Source of the DNA: Verrucomicrobiota bacterium
Lineage (GTDB): Bacteria; Verrucomicrobiota; Verrucomicrobiia; Opitutales; Opitutaceae
Direction of reading: 5' to 3'
DNA: 64,000 nucleotides
Assembly: GCA_023443455.1 (NCBI GenBank)
Contig: JAEZUE010000004.1
Coordinates: 1 to 64,000 of the forward strand
Shown: in pieces, positions 17,609 to 28,191 of the stretch
Numbering within the stretch: position 1 is the stretch's first letter
Layout: each line of letters starts with the position of its first letter
Position numbers and translations under genes: made by a program
Notes under the pieces: model-generated
What the model saw: only the letters and a program-made list of their open reading frames with translations
Told to the model about the DNA's origin: nothing
The model's database searches: none

Positions 17609-18538
17609 TCAGGATCCGAGGATCGCCGGATGCAGTGCCGGGATCGCGGCGACGACCAGGCCGCCGAGCAGCGCCAGCAGCAGGGTGCCGACGACGTAGG
17701 CGAACGTCAGCCGGCGGCCCACGATGCCCAGCGCCATCGTGATGGTGGCAAGGCAGGTGCCGACCGATCCGAGCATGAACGTGAACGCCGGCCCGGGCCC
17801 GACGCCGAGGGCGAGCAGCGAGCGCGTGAGCGGCGCCTCGCCGCCGTCGCACACATAGAGTGGGATGCCGGCGACGAGCGCGACGAGGTAGGCGAGGGGG
17901 CCGTCGCCGTATTCGGCGATCCGTGTCGGTTGGACGAAGGCGGTGAGCACGGCGACCAGGGCGAGGCTGCCGACGAATAGCGGCACGAGTGCGCGGAGGT
18001 TGGCGAGCAGTTGGCGGCCGAAGCGGGCGAGCGGCGGGCGCGACCTGGTGCTGCCGCACGCGCAGCCGCAGCCGCCGTCGCAGTGCTCCTTCTCGGCTTC
18101 GGCGGATTCTTCGGTCCGATCAGCGCCCGCTGTGTTCGCCCCGCCGAAGGCGTTGGCCAAAGCGCCGAAAAACAGGGTGAAGGCGACGGGCAACACGATG
18201 CGTGCGACCGCGAAACCGATCCCGATCAGCGCGGCGGTGAGGGCGATGGTGTGCGGGCTGATCAGCGGCGCGATCAACAGGAATGCCGCCACGGTGCCCA
18301 ACGGCGCACCGCGCGCCCGCAGCGATTTCGCCACCGGCACCGCGCTCATCGCGCAGCCGGGCAGGACTGCTCCGGCCAGAGTGACCAGCAGCAGCGAGCG
18401 CGGTCCGCCCACCAGCCACCGGTCCGACCAGCTTTTCGGCAGGAACACCTCGATCAGGGTGCCGAGCAGGATACCGCCGGCGAAGGGCAGGGCGGCGTCG
18501 GCGAGGAGGTCGACGAAGGTGGTGAGCACGGCTTCCAT
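17609..18538 (-). CDS. COG0701-type permease (DUF318/ArsP-like, possible metal efflux)
   Basis: An inner-membrane permease of about 309 aa from the start MEAVLTTFVDLLADA; an ORF extension upstream is non-conserved. It has two membrane bundles, with conserved segments PGCAMSAVPVAKSLRARGAP and IPLYVCDGGEAPLTRSLL. Between them is an acidic, Cys/His-rich cytoplasmic loop (EKEHCDGGCGCACGS) that could bind a soft metal. Related permeases move arsenicals or Cu/Zn. No ArsR regulator, arsenate reductase or thioredoxin-like partner is adjacent, so the substrate is open. Confidence 0.8.
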   Translation of the reverse strand: MEAVLTTFVDLLADAALPFAGGILLGTLIEVFLPKSWSDRWLVGGPRSLLLVTLAGAVLPGCAMSAVPVAKSLRARGAPLGTVAAFLLIAPLISPHTIALTAALIGIGFAVARIVLPVAFTLFFGALANAFGGANTAGADRTEESAEAEKEHCDGGCGCACGSTRSRPPLARFGRQLLANLRALVPLFVGSLALVAVLTAFVQPTRIAEYGDGPLAYLVALVAGIPLYVCDGGEAPLTRSLLALGVGPGPAFTFMLGSVGTCLATITMALGIVGRRLTFAYVVGTLLLALLGGLVVAAIPALHPAILGS

Positions 18539-19759
18539 GTGGGTGGGGCCAGAGGTGCGGCCGCGTGGGCGGTTGTCAACCGGCGACCGATTTCCGCCGG
18601 ACCGATGCAGCGCAAAATGGATCGTCCGCTCTATACGTGACGATGCAGCCCCCACCGCAAAACGCGTTTTGCCCCGGACGGGAAAAAACAGGGCAGATGC
18701 TGTTTCCTAGGAGACGAGAGTCGAGCGTCGAGTGGCGAGCGCCAATCCAATTGTGAACAAGGCGATTGTCCGAGGGGGCTCTCGATCTGCCTCCGAAACT
18801 CCGGCCCTCGACGCTCGCCTCTCGAGCGCATCATCACGGCTGAGGGCGTGCCGGATTCCCCCCGGCCGTGCGCAAATCCTACATACGTTGCCCCAAATTG
18901 GGAACTACTGGCGAGGATCGTCTCTGTTCATGTCTCTCCCCCGGTCGCCCTGCTAGCGCTGGTCGTGGCACTCCGAACTCCGACCCGACTGGGTGAACGC
19001 GGCGTGGCTGTGATGCAGGAGAATGCACCGGTCCCAGCCGAGACCGACCAATGTGTGAACCTCGCGGTGGTGCAGATGCCACAGCCGTTGGCTGACATCT
19101 GCGCGACGCCGGGACAAGGTGGGTTGGTCGACGGATATGCCAAGGTGGAGGCGAACCGGCAGGTGTTCTTGGCTGAGGCCGGAGGTCTCTGGCGCGCGTT
19201 CTAATGCCGTGGTGAACTGGATCGGCGGTCGCCGACTCGGGGGCGCGGAACAACGTGCAGCGCGGCTGGGACGGCGACGGCGCGGGTTCAACGGTGCGCA
19301 GCGTGTCGCCCGAGCTCCCGCGAGGGTTCGCCGCCGCCGGCGGGGATGGACGATACCGGACTGGAGCGAGGTTCACGGAGCGGAGGGAGGAAACAGGGCT
19401 CGTGACAGATCGCAGGCTCGCAGCTCGGCGTAGATCTGGCGCGAGACGTGCCGCTGGTTCAGAGATCGAATGCCGAGTGCAAAGTTTGACCCTTTAAATG
19501 CTGACCCCTGCTTTGGCTTCGCGCGCTTGGGGGATTCGGCCTCCCGCGTTTTCATCCCGATGGGGACGATTGAACAATTTGGATGAGAAGCCGAGCGGCG
19601 GACGGAGTCGGCTTGATGGGGTGGCCCCGGTTGTATTGAGCCCGGGGCAGGGTCTGGGTTCGGATTGCGGAACGCGCGGTACGGAATGCGACGAGCGCAG
19701 AAACAGGCCTGCCGGAAACATACCTGAACTAATCAAAATGATTACTTTAAGGATATTGC
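18539..19759. other. decayed intergenic region
   Basis: About 1.2 kb with only short, overlapping ORFs of unconvincing composition on both strands. I see no recognisable protein. It holds a 16-bp palindrome GCAAAACGCGTTTTGC at 18657-18672 and an inverted repeat at 18716/18807. It lies between the permease and a rearranged restriction locus, so it is probably remnant DNA. Confidence 0.5.
18716..18823. repeat. inverted repeat pair, 17-bp arms
   Basis: Arms at 18716-18732 (containing CGAGCGTCGAG) and 18807-18823 (containing CTCGACGCTCG) are inverted with one mismatch, enclosing 74 bp. No gene lies between them. It may be a small non-autonomous element or a REP-like pair. Confidence 0.45.
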
Positions 19760-19808
19760 ATGCCGCAGATCACTCCAGACTCACTGGATCGCGCCCTCGG
19801 CGGCGCGG
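19760..19808 (+). pseudogene. putative start of a deleted hsdM (type I methyltransferase)
   Basis: An AAGGA Shine-Dalgarno precedes ATG at 19760, opening the frame MPQITPDSLDRALGGADRF, which resembles the start of some HsdM methyltransferases. After about 12-15 codons the DNA switches to hsdR coding in another frame (IGSLTANQEWFKVWRGID from 19809). I read this as the 5' end of an hsdM-hsdS-hsdR operon fused by deletion to the hsdR interior. The HsdM call rests on a very short match. Confidence 0.4.
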
Positions 19809-19870
19809 ATCGGTTCGCTCACGGCCAACCAGGAGTGGTTCAAGGTATGGAGGGGAATCGATGCCGATTT

Positions 19871-19934
19871 CCCTCCACCCTCACCCGGCCTTCGGCCACT
19901 CTCTCCCAATGGGAGAGGGGCTGGAGGTGAGGGA
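19871..19934. repeat. REP-like hairpin element inside the hsdR reading frame
   Basis: Outer arms CCCTCACC (19878) and GGTGAGGG (19926) enclose two smaller hairpins, GGCC-TTC-GGCC and CTCTCCC-AAT-GGGAGAG. This layout matches dispersed hairpin repeats found in many GC-rich bacteria. The element is in frame with hsdR sequence on both sides, adding about 21 codons. Its right end creates GGAGG seven bases before ATG 19935. Confidence 0.75.
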
Positions 19935-22430
<2,496 letters not shown>

Positions 22431-22443
22431 AGGGTGCCGCGCC

Positions 22444-22670
22444 ATGATTCTGCAGCAGTGGCGCGACGAGTTCGTCAACGAAGTCTTTCGCTCGGCCGGA
22501 CTCCCGCTGCTCCACGTGCCCGCGCAAGCGAGCTACAGCGTGGCCGAGTTGAGGGCGGCTGTTACGAGTGCCCGCCGCCGCGATCCGCCCCCGGCAGCGA
22601 GTTCTGGGGCTGCCCAACCTATCCGCGCTGCAAAGGCGTTCTGAAGATGGTTGCCGGATCCAGGTCTTGA
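22444..22670 (+). pseudogene. frameshifted fragment of a DUF2726 / topoisomerase-type zinc-finger protein
   Basis: One frame reads WRDEFVNEVFRSAGLPLLHVPA and YSVAELRAAV, the conserved C-terminal part of DUF2726 nuclease-like domains. A different frame then gives CYECPPPRS and GSEFWGCPTYPRCKGVLKM, a C4 zinc finger of the topoisomerase type that normally follows DUF2726 in one chain. The N-terminal half is missing and a frameshift (with probable small deletion) lies near 22560. It starts 13 bp after hsdR, consistent with a decayed restriction-linked gene. Confidence 0.7.
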
Positions 22671-22707
22671 GAAGGTGCTCGGGCCCCGGAACTTTTGGTG
22701 AAGGTTA

Positions 22708-22926
22708 GGGTGTGTCTTTGAAATATCGCGGTCCGGCGTGAAACAGAAGACGGGGCGCTGCAACGCCACGCCGTACCTTCTACAGCTTCACCCTGCGGGC
22801 CGGAGAACATCGCTGCCGCGCAGCGTTGGGACCGGCCGGCAGGGCCTCGGCCCAATCTGCCGCTCCCGCCTTGCGCTCCAACGGTGTTCTCTCGGTGACG
22901 GGCCTCGCAATTTCCCGGATACGCCC
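22708..22926. mobile_element. MITE, 219 bp, IS5-type ends
   Basis: Imperfect terminal inverted repeats of about 28 bp: the left end begins GGGTGTGTCTTTGAAATAT and the inverted right end GGGCGTATCCGGGAAATTG. Both ends are flanked by TA (22706-22707 and 22927-22928), as expected for a 2-bp target duplication. No transposase is encoded. The DNA is inserted between the DUF2726 remnant and the tRNA-Cys fragment. Confidence 0.65.
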
Positions 22927-22969
22927 TAACTGCTCCTTGCTACAGTCTGTCACTGAAAAACGGTAGGTT

Positions 22970-23011
22970 TTTAAATACAAAACCCGCTATCCCATAGGAG
23001 ATTAGCGGGTT
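22970..23011 (-). terminator. terminator of the tRNA-Cys gene
   Basis: On the minus strand a 9-bp stem AACCCGCTA/TAGCGGGTT with a 13-nt loop is followed by TTTTGTATTTAAAA. It lies 7 bp beyond the CCA end of the tRNA fragment, the right place for the native tRNA terminator. This makes the left side chromosomal flank. Confidence 0.75.
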
Positions 23012-23018
23012 GTGAGCT

Positions 23019-23048
23019 TGGAGGCGCGGGCCGGAATCGAACCGGCGC
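23019..23048 (-). other. att site: 3' fragment of a tRNA-Cys gene
   Basis: Read on the minus strand it has a complete T arm (GCCGG-TTCGATT-CCGGC), acceptor 3' strand CCGCGCC, discriminator T and encoded CCA. A U73 discriminator is characteristic of tRNA-Cys. The D arm, anticodon arm and 5' acceptor strand are absent; unrelated DNA replaces them. With the terminator on one side and an integrase 100 bp away on the other, this is the classic right-hand product of integration into a tRNA 3' end. The element lies at higher coordinates. I could not see an intact tRNA-Cys in the window. Confidence 0.85.
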
Positions 23049-23150
23049 AACTTGCTGTCACCGAGGTAGTGGTACGGTTTACCTATGAAAAAGTGACGTT
23101 ATCGGACGGTATTGACGCAATTGTCTTTCTACGTTTTTCTACGGTCGAAA

Positions 23151-24314
23151 ATGGCTTCGGTCTACAAACGCGGAGATTCGGGGTTCTGGTGGGCGTCATT
23201 CAAGAACCCCAAAGGCCGATGGATCTGCAAATCCACGAAGACCCGAAACGAGTCGGAGGCACGCCGGTTGGCGTTTTTGTGGGAGGGCGCTGGGGCCACG
23301 CTGGCGGTCGACACGCCCGCCGGTGCCCAGCTCGACCGGGTGGTTCGAGGGCTCTTCGAACAATTTACCGGCCGTCGACTCGCGCCGAATCCGACGCGTG
23401 AGTTTGTGACGGCCTGGCTTGAGCGTCAGAAAGTGACGAAGAAGCCGAAAACCGCCGAACGGTATCGGAAGCCAACCGAGGATTTTCTCCGCTTCCTCGG
23501 TGACCGCGCCAGCCACGACATCCGAAGCATCGGAGTTGGTGATGTCCAAGAGTTCCTCGACCGCGAAGTGAAGAAGGGGAAATCCAACGTGACGGTGGCG
23601 CTCAATGCGAAGGTGTTGCGCGCGATCTTCAACGCGGCCCTCCGTGCCGGAGCGATCGAGAAAAATCCTGCAGGAATGCTCGAGGTTCCCGAGGTGGTGC
23701 ATGAAGAGCGCGAGCCGTTTTCGGTGGCGGAAGTCGAAGCGTTGCTGGCTGCGGCGAAGGGCACTGATTGGGAGACCGCCGTATTGCTTGGGGCGTTTGC
23801 CGGGCTCCGGCTTGGAGATGCGTGCAACTTGGAGTGGACGGTGGTCGACCTTAACGAAAGCGTTCTCCGCTTCATGCCGGAGAAGACGGATCGGAAGAAG
23901 AAGACGTTGGTGATGCCACTCCATGGTCGTCTCCGAGGGCACCTTCAGGCGCTCGCTCCCAAAGAGACAAATGATGGTGCCAAGAAGCTTTGCCCGAAAC
24001 TGGCAGGTCGAGAGGTTGGAGGGCGTGCGGGTCTTTCGGCGGAGTTCATCCGTGAGGTAATGGGGCCTGCGGGAGTCAGTACCAAGAACACGGTGCCGAA
24101 AGGGGCAGGGCATAGCGTTGCCAAGAAAAGCTTTCACAGTCTTCGCCACTTCTTCGTGTCTGGGATGGCCAATGCCGGTGTTCCGTCTGACGTGCGCCGC
24201 AAGCTTGCCGGTCACGCCGACGAGCGTCAGACCGCGCGCTACTCGCACCTAGAACTCAATACGCTTCGAAAGGCTGTGGCAAAACTGCCGACAAAGAAGA
24301 AGGGAAGCGGCTGA
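23151..24314 (+). CDS. tyrosine recombinase / integrase
   Basis: A site-specific integrase of 387 aa from MASVYKRGDSGFWWASF; an ATG 13 codons upstream is less likely. It has an Arm-binding N-terminal domain (WASFKNPKGRWICKSTKTR), a SAM-like core-binding domain (about 100-190) and the catalytic domain with Arg in AGLRLGDACNLEW (about 219), His-x-x-Arg in SFHSLRHFF (about 328), His in LAGHADERQTA (about 352) and the nucleophile Tyr in ARYSHLE (about 364). All catalytic residues are present. It lies just inside the tRNA-Cys att fragment and is followed by an excisionase-like gene, so it is presumably the integrase of the adjacent element. Confidence 0.93.
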   Translation: MASVYKRGDSGFWWASFKNPKGRWICKSTKTRNESEARRLAFLWEGAGATLAVDTPAGAQLDRVVRGLFEQFTGRRLAPNPTREFVTAWLERQKVTKKPKTAERYRKPTEDFLRFLGDRASHDIRSIGVGDVQEFLDREVKKGKSNVTVALNAKVLRAIFNAALRAGAIEKNPAGMLEVPEVVHEEREPFSVAEVEALLAAAKGTDWETAVLLGAFAGLRLGDACNLEWTVVDLNESVLRFMPEKTDRKKKTLVMPLHGRLRGHLQALAPKETNDGAKKLCPKLAGREVGGRAGLSAEFIREVMGPAGVSTKNTVPKGAGHSVAKKSFHSLRHFFVSGMANAGVPSDVRRKLAGHADERQTARYSHLELNTLRKAVAKLPTKKKGSG

Positions 24315-24447
24315 ACGGGAGCCGAGCCCGCCTTGAATCCCGTCTCTGTCGCCGTGTGGGTTTGGGGTGTCCCGTGTTTTGGGTAGACCCAAGTGGTTGA
24401 GGACCGTCCCAGGAGACGTTCTTTGGTTTCACTCCAAAGAACATTTC

Positions 24448-24714
24448 ATGAACACGACACAACTGATACAGATCGGACAGCCTTCCGTCTTCCCCGAGTT
24501 CCTCCCGATGCCTCGTCCGGGGCAGTATTGCGAGGGCCTCGGCCGAGCCTACCTCTACAAGCTGGCCCACGAGGGGAAGATCCAGACTGTTTCCCTTCGC
24601 GAGCGCGGAAAGGTCCGTGGAAAACGCCTGATTGTCGCTGAAAGTCTGCGTTCGTACTTGCGGTCGCAGATCGAGGTTCGAACCGATCAACACGGACGTG
24701 CGGTTGCGTCATGA
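24448..24714 (+). CDS. excisionase-like DNA-binding protein
   Basis: An 88-aa protein from MNTTQLIQIGQPSVF. A helix-turn-helix of excisionase/MerR style is suggested by YCEGLGRAYLYKLAHEGKI followed by a wing (TVSLRERGKVRGKRLIV) and a closing helix (AESLRSYLRSQ). It lies 133 bp downstream of the integrase in the same direction, the usual place for a recombination directionality factor. Small size and position support the role; the domain call is by eye. Confidence 0.65.
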   Translation: MNTTQLIQIGQPSVFPEFLPMPRPGQYCEGLGRAYLYKLAHEGKIQTVSLRERGKVRGKRLIVAESLRSYLRSQIEVRTDQHGRAVAS

Positions 24715-25119
24715 ACGCTTTCGGTGGCTCCACCTTTCACATCGCTGCTTCGGGGCCCCGTCGTTCGTGCCGGTCGAACCGCGAGATCTGGTCGGCCTAG
24801 CAGCGCTGGGCCTGCTTCACGAAGCGGTCGACCGCTTCGTGCGATGGCGAGGAGGACGCCGGTGGCGTTCCTCCCTTTGGGGGCTCGGCCCTTTGCTCAA
24901 GGGATCGCTCCCGTAGAGAATGGGGCAGTCAAGATACCCCGAATACGGTAGGCGGTTCCAGCTGGAGAAAACACCGTGAGCGGTGCCGACAGTGGCCGCA
25001 CCGTGGGCGGTGCGACCTCATTTGGGGTCGCCGCTTGCGCTGGCTTTGGATCCTGTTTGACGTAACACGTCAGCGTTCCCCCAGTTGATCCCCTGCCGCT
25101 TTCTCCGCGATCCAAGACT
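24715..25119. other. intergenic, with two hairpins
   Basis: No gene is evident in about 400 bp. It contains a perfect 24-bp palindrome at 24818-24841 (arms CACGAAGCGGTC/GACCGCTTCGTG) and a hairpin at 24997-25014 (CGCACCG-TGGG-CGGTGCG). The region must hold the promoter of the sensor-kinase operon and possibly the terminator of the integrase module. Confidence 0.5.
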
Positions 25120-28100
25120 ATGAAGCCCGCACTGTTCCGCCATCGGAGGATGACTGGTGATTGGCGACGCGTTGTTGGTGGCATCGCGGTAGTGCTGGGC
25201 GTTTTGTGCGCGATCGTGCCGGTTGCGCGCGCCGAGGTGAATTCATGGTGTGGCGTGCCGTGTACCCGATTCCACGCATTCGACGAAATCGAAGGTGTCG
25301 AATCGGGTGCGGCGTTCTCGTTCGACCGCTTCGGTCGGGTGACTTTGACCCAGAATGGCCGGTGCGTCGTCTTGAACGACGAAGTATGGCTGGATGTGTT
25401 GGATGACCGGGAGGCCCGGCCACAGGTGCGGCATGCCTTTTGCGACGAGGAGGGCGACGCGTATTTCGGCGGGCTCGGGACGTTCGGGCGGCTGGTTCCG
25501 AAACGTGGCGGGTTGCTCGTGGCCGAATCGCTGCTGCCCGAGTCGTGCCCGGATTGGACGCGCTCCATGGAGTTCACCCGGTTCCTTTCGAATGCAAAGG
25601 GTGTCTGTTTTGGCGGCTTTGCCGGTGTCGCATTCCGGGAACGGGACACGGGGCGAATCACGTTTCTACCTGTGGCCGGGCTGGCTGCGCTTTTCGCGGT
25701 CGGTGACCGGATTTTCGTTTCATCCCACGGGGGGGGAGTGCAGGAGGTCGACGTCGGGACAGGTTCGTTGTTGCCGCCGGAACTGAATCCGTTTGCCGGA
25801 CGCGTCGTTGAGGAGGTGGCGTCCCTTGGGCCTACTCGGGTGATCGTATCAACCAGCGACCGTCGATTGTTGCGGTATGTCGACGGAGTTGTCGCGGCCC
25901 TCCCGGGCGAGATGGGCAAGGAAATGGGCGGGCGCATCACCGCCTTGACGGCCATGCCCGGTGGCGAAGTCGCCGTAGCCGTTCTCGGCGTGGGGCTGTA
26001 TCTCATCTCGCCGGACGGGGAGATCCGCTCGTTCCTCTCCGATTTGGAATATAGGGACATCAAGGCGCTGGGCTCGAACGAGCCCGGGGTGCTTTGGGCA
26101 GTCAATCGGGGTGGCCTGCTGAAGGTGCTGTGCGGCTATCCTGTCACTCATTTCAGTCAAACGAACGGGTTGCCGGTATTCTGGCCTCAGTTTCTGTTCC
26201 ATCGCGACCGGCTGCTTGTCGCTTCAAGCGGCCATTTGTACGAGGCCTACGAGTCGGCTCCGGGCGCTCCGACCCACTTTCGCTGGGTGCCCGAGCAGCC
26301 GAGGCAAGGTGTCTGGGGGATCGCAGTTGCGGGCGATTCACTGCTGGTTGGAAATCGTGATGGAGTCTGGGTGAGCGAAGCTGGCGGGGCGTTCGAGCCT
26401 GTGCTCCAAGGAATGGAGGTGGATCGTTTGGCGATGGTCGAGAGCGGCCGGTGTGTGGTGGTGGGGATGAAGGCGATCGCGGTGTTGGAGCGTGATGGGC
26501 AGGGTGGGTGGCGTGAATGTGCGCCGCGTGTGCCAGGGATAGGATACCCGGCCCTCGTTCACAGCTCGTCGCGCGCAGTCTGGGTGGAAATCGGTGCCAA
26601 TGCCGTCGGTCGCATCGAGTGGGAGGCGGGGCACCTGCGGGCAGACGTGATTCGTACCTTCCCTTGGAAAGACCCCCGTTGGGTCCATGTCAGCGTGGTG
26701 GGCGAGACGATTGTCTTGAGCGGCCCGGAGAGCGGGCGGGTTTTCTGGGATGAACGTACAGGCATGCTTCAAGAGCACGCGGAGATCGAGTCGGTGCTGA
26801 GCCGATTGGGGCGACAGTGGCCGGCGCGGATCGTGCTCACCGATGCGGGCGAAATTTGGACGTCCCATGTTCGGGGAATCAGCCTGTTCCGCAGGCGGGC
26901 CGATGCATGGGTCGAGGATACATCGAGCACTTGGCTCGTTGATTGCCCGATCCCGCGGATTGCGGTGGTCGGCGGACGGGGCGTCTTCTTCTCGAACGAG
27001 TCCGAAGTGTACTCGGTGGCATCGCCGGTGCGCAGCGATCTGCCGGAACGTGGGCGGTATTCACCGCAGGTGGTTGGCCAGCTCGCTCCCTCGGGCGAGG
27101 GCGGGCTTTGCGATTCCGACGGCGTACGCAACGGTGCGGTTTTGCCGTTCGATCGGAACGGCATTTCGCTGCGACTGTTCTCCGGGAGCTATGCGGCCCG
27201 GCGTCCGCCACATTTCGAACTCAGTACCAATGACGGGCCGTGGGTACGGATGGATGGTTCGTCCCTTTCCATGTCGAATCTTCGGGAGGGCGCGTATCGG
27301 CTGTCGATCCGGCTGGCCGACAGTAGGGGAATAATCGGCACGCCGCTGTCGTTGTCGTTCTCGGTGGCTCCGCCGTGGACCCGCACCGGGCCGGCCTATG
27401 TGCTGTACTCGCTGGCGTCGCTCCTGGTCGGGGTGCTGCTCGTGCGCTTTGCTGTCCGGCGCTCCCGCCGTCGTAACGAAGAACTCAAGGTGCTGGTCCG
27501 CGAAAAGACTGGCGCGTTGGAAGACGCCATGGTGCGGCTCGAGCAGGAGGCTCGGAATTCGGCGACACTGGCGGAGCGAAACCGTCTTGCCGGGGAGATC
27601 CACGACACACTCGAACAAGGCCTGACCGCGCTTGGGCTTCAGCTGTCCTCCACGTCCCTCCACCCAGATTGTCCGGGGACGGTGAAGGACGGTTTGGCGA
27701 TCGCCCGGAACATGGTGGCGTTCAGCCGCGACGAGGTCCGCAACGCGGTCTGGGACCTGCACTCGCCGGGCATCGGTTCAGGGGGGCTGGTTGTTGCGCT
27801 GGGACGGTTGATCGAGCAGACCATTCCGGCCGGGATCGAAGGCACTTTGAACATCGATGGGCCCGTGCGGGACCTTGGCAGCAAGACCGAACACCATCTC
27901 CTGCGGATCGCCCAGGAGGCGGTGGCGAATGCCGTGAAACATGCAGCCCCGGGCCGGATCGAGGTCACGTTGCGCTTCGACGAAGACGCCCTCTCGATGG
28001 TTGTGCGAGACGACGGCAAGGGGTTTGTTCGCGAAACTGCGCGCGCGATGCCCGTCGGGCATTTCGGACTTCGATTTCTCGAGGAGCGGGCGGCGAAGCT

Positions 28101-28191
28101 CGGAACGGTGTTGGAACTTTGTACTAGCCCGGGCGCGGGAACGACGGTAGCGGTCACCGTCCCCCTTCCCATGAATTCCCCGAACCCATGA
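25120..28191 (+). CDS. sensor histidine kinase with periplasmic propeller and Y_Y_Y domain
   Basis: A 1023-aa membrane sensor. A signal/anchor segment (VVGGIAVVLGVLCAIVPVARA) is followed by about 640 residues of beta-propeller-like repeats, then a Y_Y_Y-type beta-sandwich (about 680-750), one transmembrane helix (YVLYSLASLLVGVLLVRFAV, near 760-780) and the kinase core. The phospho-acceptor is His828 in LAGEIHDTLEQGL, a HisKA_3 (NarX-like) dimerisation motif. The ATPase domain has EAVANAVKHA, VRDDGKGF and SPGAGTTVAVTVP. The architecture matches sensors of oligosaccharide-utilisation loci, though receiver and output are on a separate protein. It overlaps the regulator gene by 4 bp. Confidence 0.92.
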   Translation: MKPALFRHRRMTGDWRRVVGGIAVVLGVLCAIVPVARAEVNSWCGVPCTRFHAFDEIEGVESGAAFSFDRFGRVTLTQNGRCVVLNDEVWLDVLDDREARPQVRHAFCDEEGDAYFGGLGTFGRLVPKRGGLLVAESLLPESCPDWTRSMEFTRFLSNAKGVCFGGFAGVAFRERDTGRITFLPVAGLAALFAVGDRIFVSSHGGGVQEVDVGTGSLLPPELNPFAGRVVEEVASLGPTRVIVSTSDRRLLRYVDGVVAALPGEMGKEMGGRITALTAMPGGEVAVAVLGVGLYLISPDGEIRSFLSDLEYRDIKALGSNEPGVLWAVNRGGLLKVLCGYPVTHFSQTNGLPVFWPQFLFHRDRLLVASSGHLYEAYESAPGAPTHFRWVPEQPRQGVWGIAVAGDSLLVGNRDGVWVSEAGGAFEPVLQGMEVDRLAMVESGRCVVVGMKAIAVLERDGQGGWRECAPRVPGIGYPALVHSSSRAVWVEIGANAVGRIEWEAGHLRADVIRTFPWKDPRWVHVSVVGETIVLSGPESGRVFWDERTGMLQEHAEIESVLSRLGRQWPARIVLTDAGEIWTSHVRGISLFRRRADAWVEDTSSTWLVDCPIPRIAVVGGRGVFFSNESEVYSVASPVRSDLPERGRYSPQVVGQLAPSGEGGLCDSDGVRNGAVLPFDRNGISLRLFSGSYAARRPPHFELSTNDGPWVRMDGSSLSMSNLREGAYRLSIRLADSRGIIGTPLSLSFSVAPPWTRTGPAYVLYSLASLLVGVLLVRFAVRRSRRRNEELKVLVREKTGALEDAMVRLEQEARNSATLAERNRLAGEIHDTLEQGLTALGLQLSSTSLHPDCPGTVKDGLAIARNMVAFSRDEVRNAVWDLHSPGIGSGGLVVALGRLIEQTIPAGIEGTLNIDGPVRDLGSKTEHHLLRIAQEAVANAVKHAAPGRIEVTLRFDEDALSMVVRDDGKGFVRETARAMPVGHFGLRFLEERAAKLGTVLELCTSPGAGTTVAVTVPLPMNSPNP

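Noticed and set aside
13848..17699. 1283-aa plus-strand frame antisense to the cellulase-like gene
   Set aside because: Gly/Val/Glu repeats with no motif; the minus strand has a signal peptide, repeats and a Shine-Dalgarno.
18848..19204. 118-aa plus-strand ORF in the decayed region
   Set aside because: Composition partly protein-like, but no recognisable family, no start signal and overlapping ORFs on the other strand; not enough to call a gene.
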